Assembly (NCBI GenBank): GCA_964035545.1
Contig: OZ037772.1
Location: forward strand, 1,205,001 to 1,269,000
Reading direction: 5' to 3'
Source: Bugula neritina
Lineage: Eukaryota; Bryozoa; Gymnolaemata; Cheilostomatida; Bugulidae
Length of the DNA: 64,000 bases
Shown here: piece after piece, positions 10,621-22,924 of the stretch
Numbering within the stretch: the first letter of the stretch is position 1
Layout: each line of letters starts with the position of its first letter
The notes under the pieces: generated by a model
Seen by the model: the letters and a program-made list of their open reading frames with translations, nothing else
The model's database searches: none
What the model was told of the DNA's origin: nothing
Made by a program: the position numbers and the translations under genes

Positions 10621-11540
10621 AATGGATCATATTATTATTTTTAATTATTATCACTATCAGTAGCAAATAAATAATTTTATATTTGTTATTAGTTACTACT
10701 TATAAAAATTGAGTGCCACAGCTTGAGGGTTATAAAGTCAGTCTTAGTCAATGTAATGGGGATGCTGATACTGACATTTGGCTTCGAGCCCATACTTAAA
10801 TTGCTAACAACTATACCTAAGGATAACAGGAGTATTAAAATGTTAATTTATAAGGATTATAACCTTAGAGTGGAGATATTATTCTCAATTTATTTAGTTT
10901 TTACTTTACTAACTTTTATTTTATTCATCAACCTTACTGTCTATTTAAATAGCAAACTAAAGAATAATTATGAAGGCCTTTGAATTGAAGTACTTTTCTG
11001 TAGCTGATTAGATTTCAAGTATTAAAATAACATACTAAGACAGAATACCATTATATGAGCTAGATTAATAAAGTAAAGAAGATTTCTTTGTTAATCAAAA
11101 TATAGGTGTCACATATGCCTATTTTTAAGATTATGTTCTTATATGTGCTGTCTTTTTAATATTTTTAAAGTGCTACATTTTGAGGGTAGCCTACATCAAT
11201 ATGACTGCCCTGTAATTGCTTGTCAACTATAAGAGTTAGACCTATAAACTGTCTCATTTTCAAATTATCTTTACTTTTCTAATTGATGTTAACATGACTA
11301 TTCCTATTAGTATTTTGGTGTTTACCATTAGTAATGTTTGAACTAACATCAATATCATTGTTAATTTGTCTAATTATTCAAATTTTAATATTCATCATTT
11401 GTGAACAGTAAAAAAAAATTTGTCTTTCTTAAATTAATGTGATGCTAGATTAGCTACTCTAGCAAGTGTGTATTGTGCAATGAGTACTAATGCCATATTT
11501 TTGCACTTCTTGTTCTATATAATTTAGATTTAAGGTAACA
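10621..11540. other. AT-rich arm sequence without recognised gene
   Basis: Shared between the arms. In arm 2 it is split by the 3.76-kb TIR element at 26740, where arm 1 near 10913 preserves the empty TA target. One long open frame (10723-10983) starts with a non-ATG codon and has no recognisable motif. Confidence 0.6.
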
Positions 11541-11550
11541 ATTCCTAAAG

Positions 11551-11651
11551 CTATCACATAATGCTGCTATCAGCTATAAAGATGTCACTGATCCAAACAT
11601 TGAAAACCAGCTGAGTGCATGCAAGGTTGAAAACTTATTTTCTCTGGTTAG
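11551..11651 (+). other. Exon-like block E1 in arm 1
   Basis: An open frame (NAAISYKDVTDPNIENQL...) ends at a strong donor, TTAG|GTAAGT, at 11652. The acceptor before it (CCTAAAG) is weak. A near-identical copy lies in arm 2 at 25996-26096 on the reverse strand. The family is not recognised. It may be part of a gene or transposon now carried in the palindrome. Confidence 0.3.
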
Positions 11652-12279
11652 GTAAGTAGAAAGGTATTTGCTGTAATTTACAACTATTTTGTTTTCAACA
11701 TCCTTGATGTTCATCTCTAAAAGATAAGTAGCACATAATGGTACCTGTTTTACTTAGCAGAAGAAATTATTGTCAAAGCTCTATTACTACATTTTAAATT
11801 GTATGACACTCTTTTGACTACACTTGATTTCATATCTCAAATAATTATATTTCTGACTCATGAAACTGTAACCACACACTTGAGAACAAAATAAATAATG
11901 ATATGGAAGCTTTCTTTACCTTTGTCAATTTAGTCAACAGCCAATGACTGAAAACACGTTTTGTACACTATTGATTGCCTCTCTATTTCCGCTATAAGGC
12001 AGAAACTTTAATCTCAAAATTTAAGACACTGGCAATTCTTCCCAATAATACGTTGTTCAAAACAAATATTTTTTGCCAAGTAATATAGTATTTAATTATA
12101 TTTTTTAGTCAAAGAAATTTGTTTGGTTTCTTGTGTCATCTTGAATAGCTTGTTATTCATTATCTTTTTCTTCGTGTTATGACTATGAGTGTATATAACC
12201 TTTGCTGACAGGTTTTTCCCCCATCAATATATGTTTCTCTGTTTACTCTCTAACAGTTTTATTTCCGTTCATTTTTTAG

Positions 12280-12489
12280 AGTTTACTAAAATGACATGGG
12301 TGTGCTTTGTTGTGGCTCCTAATTGAGCGCATCCGTTGAGATTATTGGAAGTTTTGTTGAAACTGAGCTGAGGCCTCTTACTCCTAAAGGCAAGAATTTG
12401 AGTCATCTTAGCTACTTGTAGCATATCAACATCGAACAGCACCATTCCACTACTCTAAGCTTAAGGTTTTGGCTGCATTAGATCAACAG
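12280..12489 (+). other. Exon-like block E2 in arm 1
   Basis: It is bounded by a good acceptor (CATTTTTTAG) and a good donor (CAACAG|GTAAGT). Coding-like words such as SFVETELRPLTPKGKN and YQHRTAPFHYSKLKVLAALDQQ appear, but in different frames and with stops. The arm 2 copy (25158-25367, reverse) looks identical by eye. Probably a decayed exon; family unknown. Confidence 0.35.
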
Positions 12490-12801
12490 GTAAGTTTAAT
12501 AGTTTGTATTTCGTACACTATTTCATGATGTCTGTTCAGCATTTACTTCGTAGCACACATTTATAGATTTTGCATTCTTTTAGTTTTTTGCAGTACAACT
12601 TTTCTACGCAACTATTACACTGTTGTTGCTGTTAATTGTAGTTTATTCTGCTTGACCATGCAATTATTGAATTATGTTGCAAAGGTGATTGAGTCCTTTT
12701 ATTTAATTTAGTACACACTGGAAATCTGCAGTTTTTAGCCATTTTTACAATTTAGCTGCTAATGAACAATGCTTTTTGCTTAAAATTAGTGAGACATCAA
12801 G

Positions 12802-12995
12802 AAATACACCTAAATAATCAAGGTTCTTCGTAATTTTGCATGATTTCTCATGTTTTTTCCTATTTATTCATTTCATTTGGATTGCCTACTGTTACAAACT
12901 AACCGTGGCGATCCCCAGTCAGAAGTTGCTGTAATTAGAAATAGCATAGGAAATCAAAGAAAATTAAAAAGAGCCTTGATTATTTAGGTGTATTT
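12802..12995. mobile_element. MITE, 194 bp (arm 1 copy)
   Basis: Terminal inverted repeats begin AAATACACCTAAATAATCAA at both ends. The interior is AT-rich and non-coding. The copy in arm 2 is at 24650-24845. No clear target duplication is seen. Confidence 0.75.
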
Positions 12996-15040
12996 ATTGA
13001 TATTTTTTTAGTTTCGGGCCAAAACTCATGTTCATTAGCAAAAACTTGAGATCTTCAGTATGTACTAACTTAAATAAAATGAACCAATTGCAGTAAATTT
13101 CTGCATTTTCTAATACTTCTCAAATTTACACCTAAAATAGTGCTGTCTTAAGAAAATGACACTAGCTGCTGTTTTCATGTATGTGCCCCAATTGTATATA
13201 ATGCTGTTGATTTGTTTAGTGTTTTTTCTATTTGTTTGTTATATAACTTTTCTTTTATGGTTGTTGCCAGCACCTAAAGCATTATTCATTAGTGTCAATT
13301 AATTTCTACTCACAGTTTTACTGTTACATAGTTTATAAAGCCCTTGTGTCAACTTTTCTAGATATCCTGGTTAAAATTGTTCTACTTGATGAATGGCATA
13401 GGGCATATGCAATAGCAAAACAGTTGCAGGCTGTTTTGGAAAAAAAATTGTGCATATAACCTTTATTTTATACATGTTATTTAGGCTTTGGTAGAACTGT
13501 TGGAGAGCCTTCTTCTTGAATAAAGCTACTCAACTTCCCGGATTCTACTTTATTGACATTAACCCACTACCTACAAAACGCCTTGAAATTTAGCTAATAA
13601 ATTATGTATTTTGTGAGTTTTTTTAAATGTACAATGTTATGTATAAATTACAATCAGTTTATATATATATACATGTCTTTTGCTATTTAGTATTACAGTG
13701 TAAAAAGCATTTCAGGGTTAACAATTTAATTAATTGGCCCTAACAGTAATTATGTATAATACAGATTTGCAGATGCTTTAAATGAACCCAAAAAGCTGAT
13801 GTTGTTAAACAGTGTACAAAATAGTCACCTCATATCAGCCAGACGTGCTTAGTCATTACATAGCATTAAAATCATATTATGAATGCAGTCAAGTTTTGAT
13901 ATGCATCCCTATTATTGATAGTTTGTGAACCAGCAATTAAATATCAAGAAGCAATATTACTAACCAATGTGCTGGTTAAAGAGTTTCAAGTTGTAGTTAT
14001 AGTATCAAACTATTATAATGGCATAAAAACTATCAGTTAAAACATCTTATTAATATTTACTACAGGAATACATATTATAGGTGTGCTAAAAATCTGGTAG
14101 AAGCATCAATTGTTTTAGATGTTTTGGATTTAGTATCTCTGTACTATAATGTAATATACAGAACATCAGGTGCTGTCTCCACAGTGCATTGATGGCACTA
14201 ATGAATATTAATACATGCAGGCAGTGTTGGTAATGATTTATTGAAATAGGAGTTTAAAAACTGTTTAAACAACAATGAAATGCCTGAGATTAGTCCAAGG
14301 AGAGGGGTATTTCAAGCTAGCAGATGAGCAATATAGATGCGAAAGTCTTGCCTAAAAATCATTATTGTTATATCTAGTCATTAATTTCTTGCAATAGATC
14401 TATTTCACTATTGAGAAGAACAAAATTAGCTAGTAAACACTGTAATAGAGTCAAGGCACTTTGGCAGTGCTAGTTTAAAATAAACCTGGGATAGTCGAAT
14501 AGCAGAAGTACTTGTTGATGCATAATATAATTATGTACAGCTTAAGATTTTGCAATACTGTGTTTTCAGTGAGATATTAATTTCAATAGCTACATTAAAA
14601 TAATGTACGCAGTGATGCAAGTGATGCAAAATCTTCTAAGATGCTATGACTGTAGCAGTTTGCTACTAGTCTCAAGTAACAAACCAAATAGCCTTTCTTT
14701 GTGCCATCATCCAAATGCCAAACAAATAACTCATTCACTCTGTAACAACAAGGTGGTCTCCCAAGTAGATTGTTAGACATTTCAGGCATTAATAACCAAA
14801 GGCTTTTCACTTTGGCATAATTGTATAGTTACCCAGATAAATAAATAATGTATTCATGGTATTGTAATTCCAAGCCATGCATTTATCTGTGAATGCAGCT
14901 AAGTATTTAATACGGCCATACATTTATGTACTATGTAGCAATGCCTAATGTAGCTGTCAAGCTTCTACTTATACTCATTTTACTGATGCTTTACTTCTGA
15001 TTACATGATTACAAACATAGCAGTTCAAACAAAATTATTT
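12996..15040. other. Arm 1-specific AT-rich segment, no gene seen
   Basis: This stretch has no counterpart in arm 2, where the MITE end joins directly to sequence matching 15118. Part of the adjoining sequence (15041-15118) is present in the third copy (48935-49011), so arm 2 has suffered a deletion rather than arm 1 an insertion. Only short random frames are present, for example 14595-14810 on the reverse strand. Confidence 0.5.
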
Positions 15041-16842
15041 TAGATAGGAATAAATATAATGCTCCTAGCAAATGTTGTAAAACTATTTTCCAAAAACATA
15101 TACTTTGCAAACAGACTTTTCAGAAAATTATAATGCATTTATCATATTATTGTTTCATTTAAAAGTTATAATGATAGAATATTATACTTAAAACACACCC
15201 AAATTTTTAGATTCTTGTAATATTGTTAAACAAGAGTTAACAGTAAGATTGGCTGTAGAGTAGAATGTTTAGCTGTTTGTACTGAAGCTAACAAGTAACT
15301 GGCATTAAAAAGAGATGTAGATAAAAAGTGACAGAATAACAACTGGCTTGTATATTGGTAGTGCAAAAAGCTGTATATAACAGTTTAAACAAATACCCAT
15401 TAGAAGAAATGGTAACCCAGTACTTAAAATGTGGTATGTCATAATACATATTTGTGGTGTATTGACTAGGCTAGATCAACACATAGCACTATATAATTGC
15501 TTTAGTATTTACAATTAGTTTGTGGTCTGGTGGGATTTGTTGATAGCCATTGTCTTTATTAACATAACAGTTTCATAAAATTAGCAGTTTTCCTTATTCA
15601 CCTAGTTAATTTTTAAGATTTATGTACAATATTTACATATTAGGATATAAAAAATATCTTCAACCAGTGAATATCAAAATAATGATTAAAGACATATTTT
15701 ATGTCATATTCTTGTGGCAATCTAAATAATAAGCTGGTCTAAATTGTACTTGTGCAAACAGAACCAGCTCATGAATATATGTTGTCTTTTTTTAACTTGA
15801 CAGTTAATCTAATATGGATGTGTATTTTATACTTGCTTTTGTGTTTAAGGTGATAAAATTGCACTGGTAAGGTAAATAAACATTGCTTGTTTGGCATGCT
15901 TTTGCGTGGCATTGCATATTATGCTAAACTAATGGCCAGTTTTGCAGTAGCTTCACCATAACCTTCAAAAGAATGCAAATATCATCTAATTATTGTAAGC
16001 TTTTTAAGTTAACTTGACTAGCTATAAACACATGTAAAACTATTAGGCTATTCCAATTTCACGATATACATAGCTCTATAATTCTGAAAAACTGCTAGGT
16101 AGAGTGGAAATTAAACATGATCTATTCATTGCTAAAGTATTACAGCTATGAATAATATATATGTGATTACCTGAGTGATATCACAATCTTCACTTGCTAA
16201 GTTAGTTTAAATACAGGAAAAAAAACTAATCTGGGGAAAGATTATATATGAGAAGCTGTTTTTGTAATAATTCCCTGCTCTAGGTTGGTTTAGAAGAATT
16301 GTTTTAAAGCAAAACTTTTGCATACATGAGTTGAATAAAATCATTGAGAGTTTTATGAAGGTCTATTTGTGTATAGGTAGCCCTATGTCACAACTCAAGT
16401 TTTTAGATTTTATGTAATTTGTGGTGCAAAGTTGCAAATAAAAACCTTATTTTAATAATACTTAGACATATGCAAGCAATAAAGATAATGAAAAAAATGC
16501 TATAGTTGCTAATTAGCTAATATTACTTGCATATGATGCAAATATTTGTATGCATGCAAGTTTAGTTTATTAGCATTGGTTAGATATAATTGAATATATA
16601 TAGATTTGATGTGGAAATTGAAGAAAATCAATATGTTGTGTTCTATATACAACAACAGCTTTTACATTGGTTTGTTAATTACTTCATAAATCATTCATTA
16701 CTTCATGCAATATTTGTTCCTGCAACTTTGCAGAGTGGCAAAATGCATTTCAAAGACATATATTAAGTGATTTTAATTATACTAGAATTTTCAAACTAAG
16801 AATTTTTGGGAGTTTTCTTCTTCCTAAGACATATGTGGCAAT
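15041..16842 (+). repeat. Segment R, copy 1 (present three times)
   Basis: AT-rich non-coding segment of about 1.8 kb. It recurs reverse-complemented in arm 2 (22925-24649) and at 47209-49011. All three abut the fold-back element or its empty site. Confidence 0.85.
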
Positions 16843-18745
16843 TGAACACATAATAAGTGGTGGGCCACAACTCCTTTATACAACCTTGCAAGAAATTATG
16901 CAGCCATTTAAATAGAAAAGGAATTATTGAATTTATTTATTCAACATTATTAGTATTTTATAAATATTTGTTGCATTTAATTAATGAGCAAAAAATTTGT
17001 CTTACAAATACTGTAATTAACAGCATGGTAAAAATATATTATATATACTAGTATATATTTTGTATTGTATTAGATTTAGGCTACATTTCTAATCAAAATG
17101 AGTTAATGGCTAAGTTTAAATATCTTCGACTTATAGAGTACATTTTTATGTGCTATAAAAATTTAACTCGTTTGTTACGACATTTCTCCACGCATAAAAG
17201 CAAAACTTACGGCAAGAAATCCTTAGCTAGAAAGATAAATAATAATTTACTTTAATTACATCAAAAGCTAATATCAGCAAGCATTCTATAAATAATGGTA
17301 ATTTACCTAGTGTAATTTTTCTTAAACTAGCTAAGCTTGCTTGGTACTTTAATAAGTTTATTGGCATAGTGTATTATGTTATACTTATATATTTTTAAGG
17401 CTTTAAGGAAAATGATGTTTTAGCTGCGTTATTCCTAATGCAAGCCTTATAAATTTACAATATATTATACTAAAATATTATATTTGTAATTAGAAAGAAA
17501 ACAAATTACTTTCATAAACTTAAAATTATTGCATTCTGTTATTGTTAATGTTAGAATAACAAATTGAACACGGCATATGCTTCCCTAACCAGATGCTTTT
17601 AAACGGATTAAAAATAATTAGTCAATTTCTAATTATGAGGAACAAACTCCTCGGTAGTTTGTACATTTGCGCATGATTTTATTAAGATAGGCTTGCTTTT
17701 GTGTCAACCTGTAGCCAGTGCAACTATACTTTATGTAACGAGTAAAACAGACTCATTTCAAAGTACACAGTCTAAAGGGTAGGAATTACTACAAAGAAAA
17801 GTGCCGGTTAAAAGTTAATTATAATTGGAAATAAGGTGAAATATCAGTCAGAAATTAAAAAGTGTCAACTAAAAAGGTGTATTGTTATTTCTTTTTGGCT
17901 TAATGAAAATGTTTTTTGAGGAAGAAGTACGAGAAACATCTAGGAGGGGTTCATATCCACCACTGGCGACTACCTGTTTATTGATGGAGAACTATCCAAT
18001 GATAGTACAGTATTATGGTCTTTTGCCTTATAATTGGCTTTGATTTTTTTATGTCTAATTACGAGATACTAAACAGATGCAAAGTATGTTGTGCATAGGC
18101 AGTTTTTTTATGTCTCTAAACAACATTCTAGGAAAATATATACTGTGCATTAGGAATAACGCAGCTAAAACATAATTTTCCTTAAAGTCTTAAAAATATA
18201 TAAGTATAACATAATACACTATGCCAATAAACTTATTAAAGTACCAAGCAAGCTTAGCTAGTTTAAGAAAAATTACACTAGGTAAATTCCCATTATTTAT
18301 AGAATGCTTGCTGATATTAGCTTTTGATGTAATTAAAGTAAATTATTATTTATCTTTCTAGCTAAGGATTTCTTGCCGTAAGTTTTGCTTTTATGCGTGG
18401 AGAAATGTCGTAACAAACGAGTTAAATTTTTATAGCACATAAAAATGTAATCTATAAGTCGAAGATATTTAAACTTAGCCATTAACTCATTTTAATTAGC
18501 AATGTAGCCTAAATCTAATACAATACAAAATATATACCAGTATATATAATATATTTTTACCATGCTGTTAATTACAGTATTTGTAAAACAAATTTTATGC
18601 TCATTAATTAAATGCAACAAATATTTATAAAATACTAATAATGTTGAATAAATAGACTCAATAATTCCTTTTCTATTTAAATGGCTGCATAATTTCTTGC
18701 AAGGTTGTATAAAGGAATTGTGGCCCACAACTTATTATGTGTTCA
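16843..18745. mobile_element. Fold-back element with 600-bp terminal inverted repeats
   Basis: Inserted in arm 1; arm 2 keeps the empty site near 22922. Both ends begin TGAACACATAATAAGT. The TIRs are 16843-17442 and 18146-18745, highly similar, around a 703-bp core. AT is duplicated at 16841-16842 and 18746-18747. Each TIR contains a short open frame (63-78 codons) that reads alike because the TIRs are copies. No transposase is seen, so it is presumably non-autonomous. AT-duplicating elements include ISL2EU-type transposons, but assignment is not possible here. Confidence 0.8.
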
Positions 18746-19480
18746 ATAGACCATGTAAAACTCAGCCAATCAGCGAAGTGTACCAGGTCAATGTCTTACC
18801 ATCGTAACTGATATAAAATTCTGCAAGTTCAATTGCAAAATGCATGCTTCTAAAAGCTAGTTGTGCAACTTTTTTTTCATGCATTATTTAATTTCATATC
18901 TTAAATTGATGACTCTTAAAATGATTTTTTAAAATGTCTAAATTAAGTGTTTATAAAATGCAATTAAAAATTTCATGTCTAGAAAAATGACCTGGTACAC
19001 TTTTGCAACTTAAGGCCAATTATTACATAACTGCCAGCTTAGTAGTTATTTGTTGTTGCAGCTTGAATGGGTTATTGTTTAGCATTGGAAGCTTGCAGTA
19101 AACATCTGTGAATTTGGTACATGACTTTGATTGGCTGGTTTTTGAATTGCCCTTTAGTATATGCATCTGGATGGCTTGACTAGTGTAGACTCCGCCTACA
19201 TCTAGCTAATGTACAGTAGCCAATCCACAGTAGTATTACAAAATTTCTGTTTAACAAATGAAATATTCTGGTCATTTGTCTTGTACTTTACAATAGTAAA
19301 TATTCTATTCAACTAGAATTTTATTGTATGTGAGCCATGCATGGGAACTACTAAGAGGTTAAATCAACCACCCATGCTAGTAATATTGTAGCTTGCAGTA
19401 ATAGCAAGTCCACACCATATAAATATACACATAAGCTATTATGTGCAGCTTATGAATGCTGAAATGACCCCATTTCTTAC

Positions 19481-19618
19481 CTTCAATTTGAAAAAAATTG
19501 TATTACATATTCTGCCACCTCTGCACCAGGAACTTGTTTTCCTTTTAAATTTTGAAAATAGTGGTCAGTTTCTGCAGCAGTCAACATCCACAATAAACAA
19601 CGTAAGCTTTCAAATAAA
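19481..19618 (-). other. Exon-like block E3 (arm 1 copy)
   Basis: Reverse complement of 22051-22188. Flanked by AG on the 5' side and AAG|GTAAG on the 3' side. Confidence 0.3.
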
Positions 19619-19989
19619 CTATAAATATGTGAAATATTAGTGTGGAAACAATGTAATTTATTCATTGCTATGATGAAAAAATTACAAGAATATTATATAA
19701 AAGCTAAATATAGATTTCTAGTAAAATGGCACAGGTAAAAATAACACATTTTTACTTCAAATTCTAAATTTCATCAGTCACCAATGGTGGCTGTAGATTA
19801 CAGAGAGCACAGCAGACTATCATAATCATAATCATAAGGATGGTCAGCCCACTGAGCAAAATCCAACTCCAACCCTTCATTTGGGTTACCAATGCACTAA
19901 AGCATATAATGTAAGACGCACACAAAAACAGTGGTTTTAATGAAACATGTGAAAGAAGCGAACAGAAAACGTCTTCAACAGAGTCAGCT

Positions 19990-21905
19990 GATATAGAGCA
20001 ACAGAACTCATCTGACAGCCATCCTCATAGTCAGACTTCATCAGAAGTAACTGAGTTACCAGAATCATCAACTACTCAGAAAAAAAGATCTGCACATTCT
20101 ATTGATAGATGAAAATCAAAAGTTGGAAGAAAAGGCTCAAAAAGTTCTACGTTTAAACAAAAAGCAACTATTGAAAAAGTAAAAGTTTTTAAAACTTTCA
20201 CCACTACAGATGAGCGAACTAAATTCTATACTGGAATTCCTACACGTTCTCTATCCTATTTTTTGGCAAGGTAAAAATTATGATTTTCTTATTGCAAAGA
20301 TAGACTATGGTTTATTACAAATAAACAATGCAAGTCTCACTATGCTAAAATTTGTACATTGATTAAATTTGATGTGTAGTAAAACTGTCATTTTACTTAA
20401 ATCTGTTGCAGTATGAGTGTATCATTCATACATTTTTTATTAAAGATGTTGTTTTATGTAAGATATTCATAAATACCACAGTGGTCATCTGCATGCTTTG
20501 ATTTATTTAGTTTAGGGTTTTATTTAAACAAGCAGCAGTCTTTTATTTGTGGACAAATTGACTCACTTTCTCCAGGAAAAGTAAATTGTCTTGACTTAAA
20601 TTTTCCTTGGCTATTTTAAAGCTTATCAAAAGTGGCCTCCTAATCTAATTTTTAGCTGAAACTAACTCAGTGTTTAAAACTAAAATGGTTTACACTTGTT
20701 ACTAGTTTCACTTATTCACAAACATTATTAAATGCTATTCTAGAAATAATATGGGTTTGAATTAGTTATAGTATAATTATAAAATGAAGTAATAATTGTT
20801 TGTCCACAGTATTTGTTTAAACTCATGACTTCATTCAAAGGATGTATTCATACAACTAGCTTATTATGTACTGTTACAGTATTATGTAACACATGTTGAC
20901 ACACATTACATTCTGTTTGGATGGTGATATATTGGGTCAAGCCTTCAACTAGCAGTTCTTGAACTTCATAGTTCTTGCAAAAGATAACTGAAGCTACTTA
21001 CCAAAGGGTAAAAACTGCTGAATAAATACAAACTAAGCACAAAATTTATTTAGCACATACATTATAATTTGAATCATAATTTAATTTTCATTTTTTGTTT
21101 ACTATATCTAGATTTATATGTCTGAAGATGAAAGTTCTCACTTTCAGAAAAAAAGTTAACAGGACAAGATAAACTTTTATTGGCTTTGATGAAGCTGCGT
21201 CAAGATTTACAGTTTCAAATGCTTGCTGGCCTTTTTTATATCTCTAAATTGCTAGCAAGCAAAACCTTCAAAGACACATTAGATATTTTAGCAGATGAAC
21301 TAAACAATCTAATAGTTTTTCCAACAAGAGAGAAGCTGAACATTTCTCTGAGCTTTCAAAGCCAATATGCTAACATTAGGTGCATTATAGACTGCACAGA
21401 AATATTCATTTGTAAGCCTCAGTCAAAGCTGGCTCAATCTTAAACATGGAGTGAGTATAAAAAGACCAACACCATCAATTATTTGGTTGCGATTACACCC
21501 AAGGGTACTATTTGCTTTATTTCGCATGGAATGGGAGGTAGAGCCTAAGACAAGTGTGTAGTGAATGACTCTGGGTTCTTAGACTTCATAAACCCAGATG
21601 ATGTGGTCATGGCAGATAGAGGCTTTCTTATTGAAAAAGAACTTATAGGCGCTGGAGCCAAGTTGGCCATACCACCTGGGAAAAGAGGCCATTTGCAAAT
21701 GACCAAAATGCAGTTACTACAAACAAAGTTGATTGCTAACCTTCGAATCCATGTCAAAAGAGCAATCAAAAGAATAAAGGAGTTCAATATTTTAAATGGT
21801 CCTGGAGGTGTGAACCTGGTGTTGGCACCTCTATTAGACAAGATTATGATAGTTTGCTGTGCTCTCTGTAATCTACAGCCACCATTGGTGACTGATGAAA
21901 TTTAG
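19990..21905 (+). pseudogene. DDE_Tnp_4-type (IS5/Harbinger-like) transposase, broken
   Basis: Lies in the palindrome spacer. The first part (about 19990-20271) has a Ser-rich stretch, then a helix-turn-helix-type region with TDERTKFYTGIP, ending at a donor AAG|GTAAAA. A probable intron (20272-21147) follows. The second part (21148-21905) has the nuclease domain: RCIIDCTEIF, then VVMADRGFLI and NLRIHVKRAIKRIK, and the C-terminal CCALCNLQPPLV. These are hallmarks of the DDE_Tnp_4 family; the first two hold the catalytic acidic residues. Two in-frame stops (about 21441 and 21549) and a one-base phase mismatch at the exon joint make it inactive. The N-terminus is cut by the palindrome joint at 19828. 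An inverted duplicate of its last 60 bases lies in arm 1. AATAAA at 22006 could be its polyadenylation signal. Confidence 0.8.
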
Positions 21906-22050
21906 AATTTGAAGTAAAAATGTGTTATTTTTACCTGTGCCATTTTACTAGAAATCTATATTTAGCTTTTATATAATATTCTTGTAATTTTTTCATCATA
22001 GCAATGAATAAATTACATTGTTTCCACACTAATATTTCATATATTTATAG

Positions 22051-22188
22051 TTTATTTGAAAGCTTACGTTGTTTATTGTGGATGTTGACTGCTGCAGAAA
22101 CTGACCACTATTTTCAAAATTTAAAAGGAAAACAAGTTCCTGGTGCAGAGGTGGCAGAATATGTAATACAATTTTTTTCAAATTGAAG
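22051..22188 (+). other. Exon-like block E3 (arm 2 copy)
   Basis: A 138-bp block bounded by TTTATAG and AAG|GTAAGA. It has a frame open for about 42 codons (AAETDHYFQNLKGKQVPGAE) that stops 4 nt before the donor after a T7 run. A homopolymer slip is a possible cause. It lies just after the transposase 3' end. The family is not recognised. Confidence 0.35.
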
Positions 22189-22924
22189 GTAAGAAATGGG
22201 GTCATTTCAGCATTCATAAGCTGCACATAATAGCTTATGTGTATATTTATATGGTGTGGACTTGCTATTACTGCGAGCTACAATATTACTAGCATGGGTG
22301 GTTGATTTAACCTCTTAGTAGTTCCCATGCATGGCTCACATACAATAAAATTCTAGTTGAATAGAATATTTACTATTGTAAAGTACAAGACAAATGACCA
22401 GAATATTTCATTTGTTAAACAGAAATTTTGTAATACTACTGTGGATTGGCTACTGTACATTAGCTAGATGTAGGCGGAGTCTACACTAGTCAAGCCATCC
22501 AGATGCATATACTAAAGGGCAATTCAAAAACCAGCCAATCAAAGTCATGTACCAAATTCACAGATGTTTACTGCAAGCTTCCAATGCTAAACAATAACCC
22601 ATTCAAGCTGCAACAACAAATAACTACTAAGCTGGCAGTTATGTAATAATTGGCCTTAAGTTGCAAAAGTGTACCAGGTCATTTTTCTAGACATGAAATT
22701 TTTAATTGCATTTTATAAACACTTAATTTAGACATTTTAAAAAATCATTTCAAGAGTCATCAATTTAAGATATGAAATTAAATAATGCATGAAAAAAAAG
22801 TTGCACAACTAGCTTTTAGAAGCATGCATTTTGCAATTGAACTTGCAGAATTTTATATCAGTTACGATGGTAAGACATTGACCTGGTACACTTCGCTGAT
22901 TGGCTGAGTTTTACATGGTCTATT

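Larger units (their letters stand above)
4468..19827 (+). repeat. Palindrome arm 1
   Basis: This arm matches arm 2 (21843-43752) in reverse complement along its whole length at high identity. Checked points include 4881 with 43335, 6520 with 33810, 6750 with 32150, 10900 with 30520 plus 26730, 12930 with 24740, and 19790 with 21880. It is interrupted by a TIR element (7113-9669) and a fold-back element (16843-18745) that arm 2 lacks. Scattered substitutions show that the arms have evolved separately. The inner boundary lies in ATAATC repeats at 19821-19833. Confidence 0.9.

Noticed and set aside
10723-10983. 86-codon hydrophobic open frame in arm 1
   Set aside because: It starts with a non-ATG codon, is AT-rich, has no recognisable motif, and its arm 2 copy is split by the TIR element. 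Probably chance.
14595-14810. 71-codon reverse-strand frame in the arm 1-specific segment
   Set aside because: No family recognised, no splice context; isolated in AT-rich DNA.
16857-17051. Paired open frames in the fold-back TIRs (also 18492-18728 and 46953-47189)
   Set aside because: They are copies of one another because the TIRs are copies, stay short and have no recognised motif.
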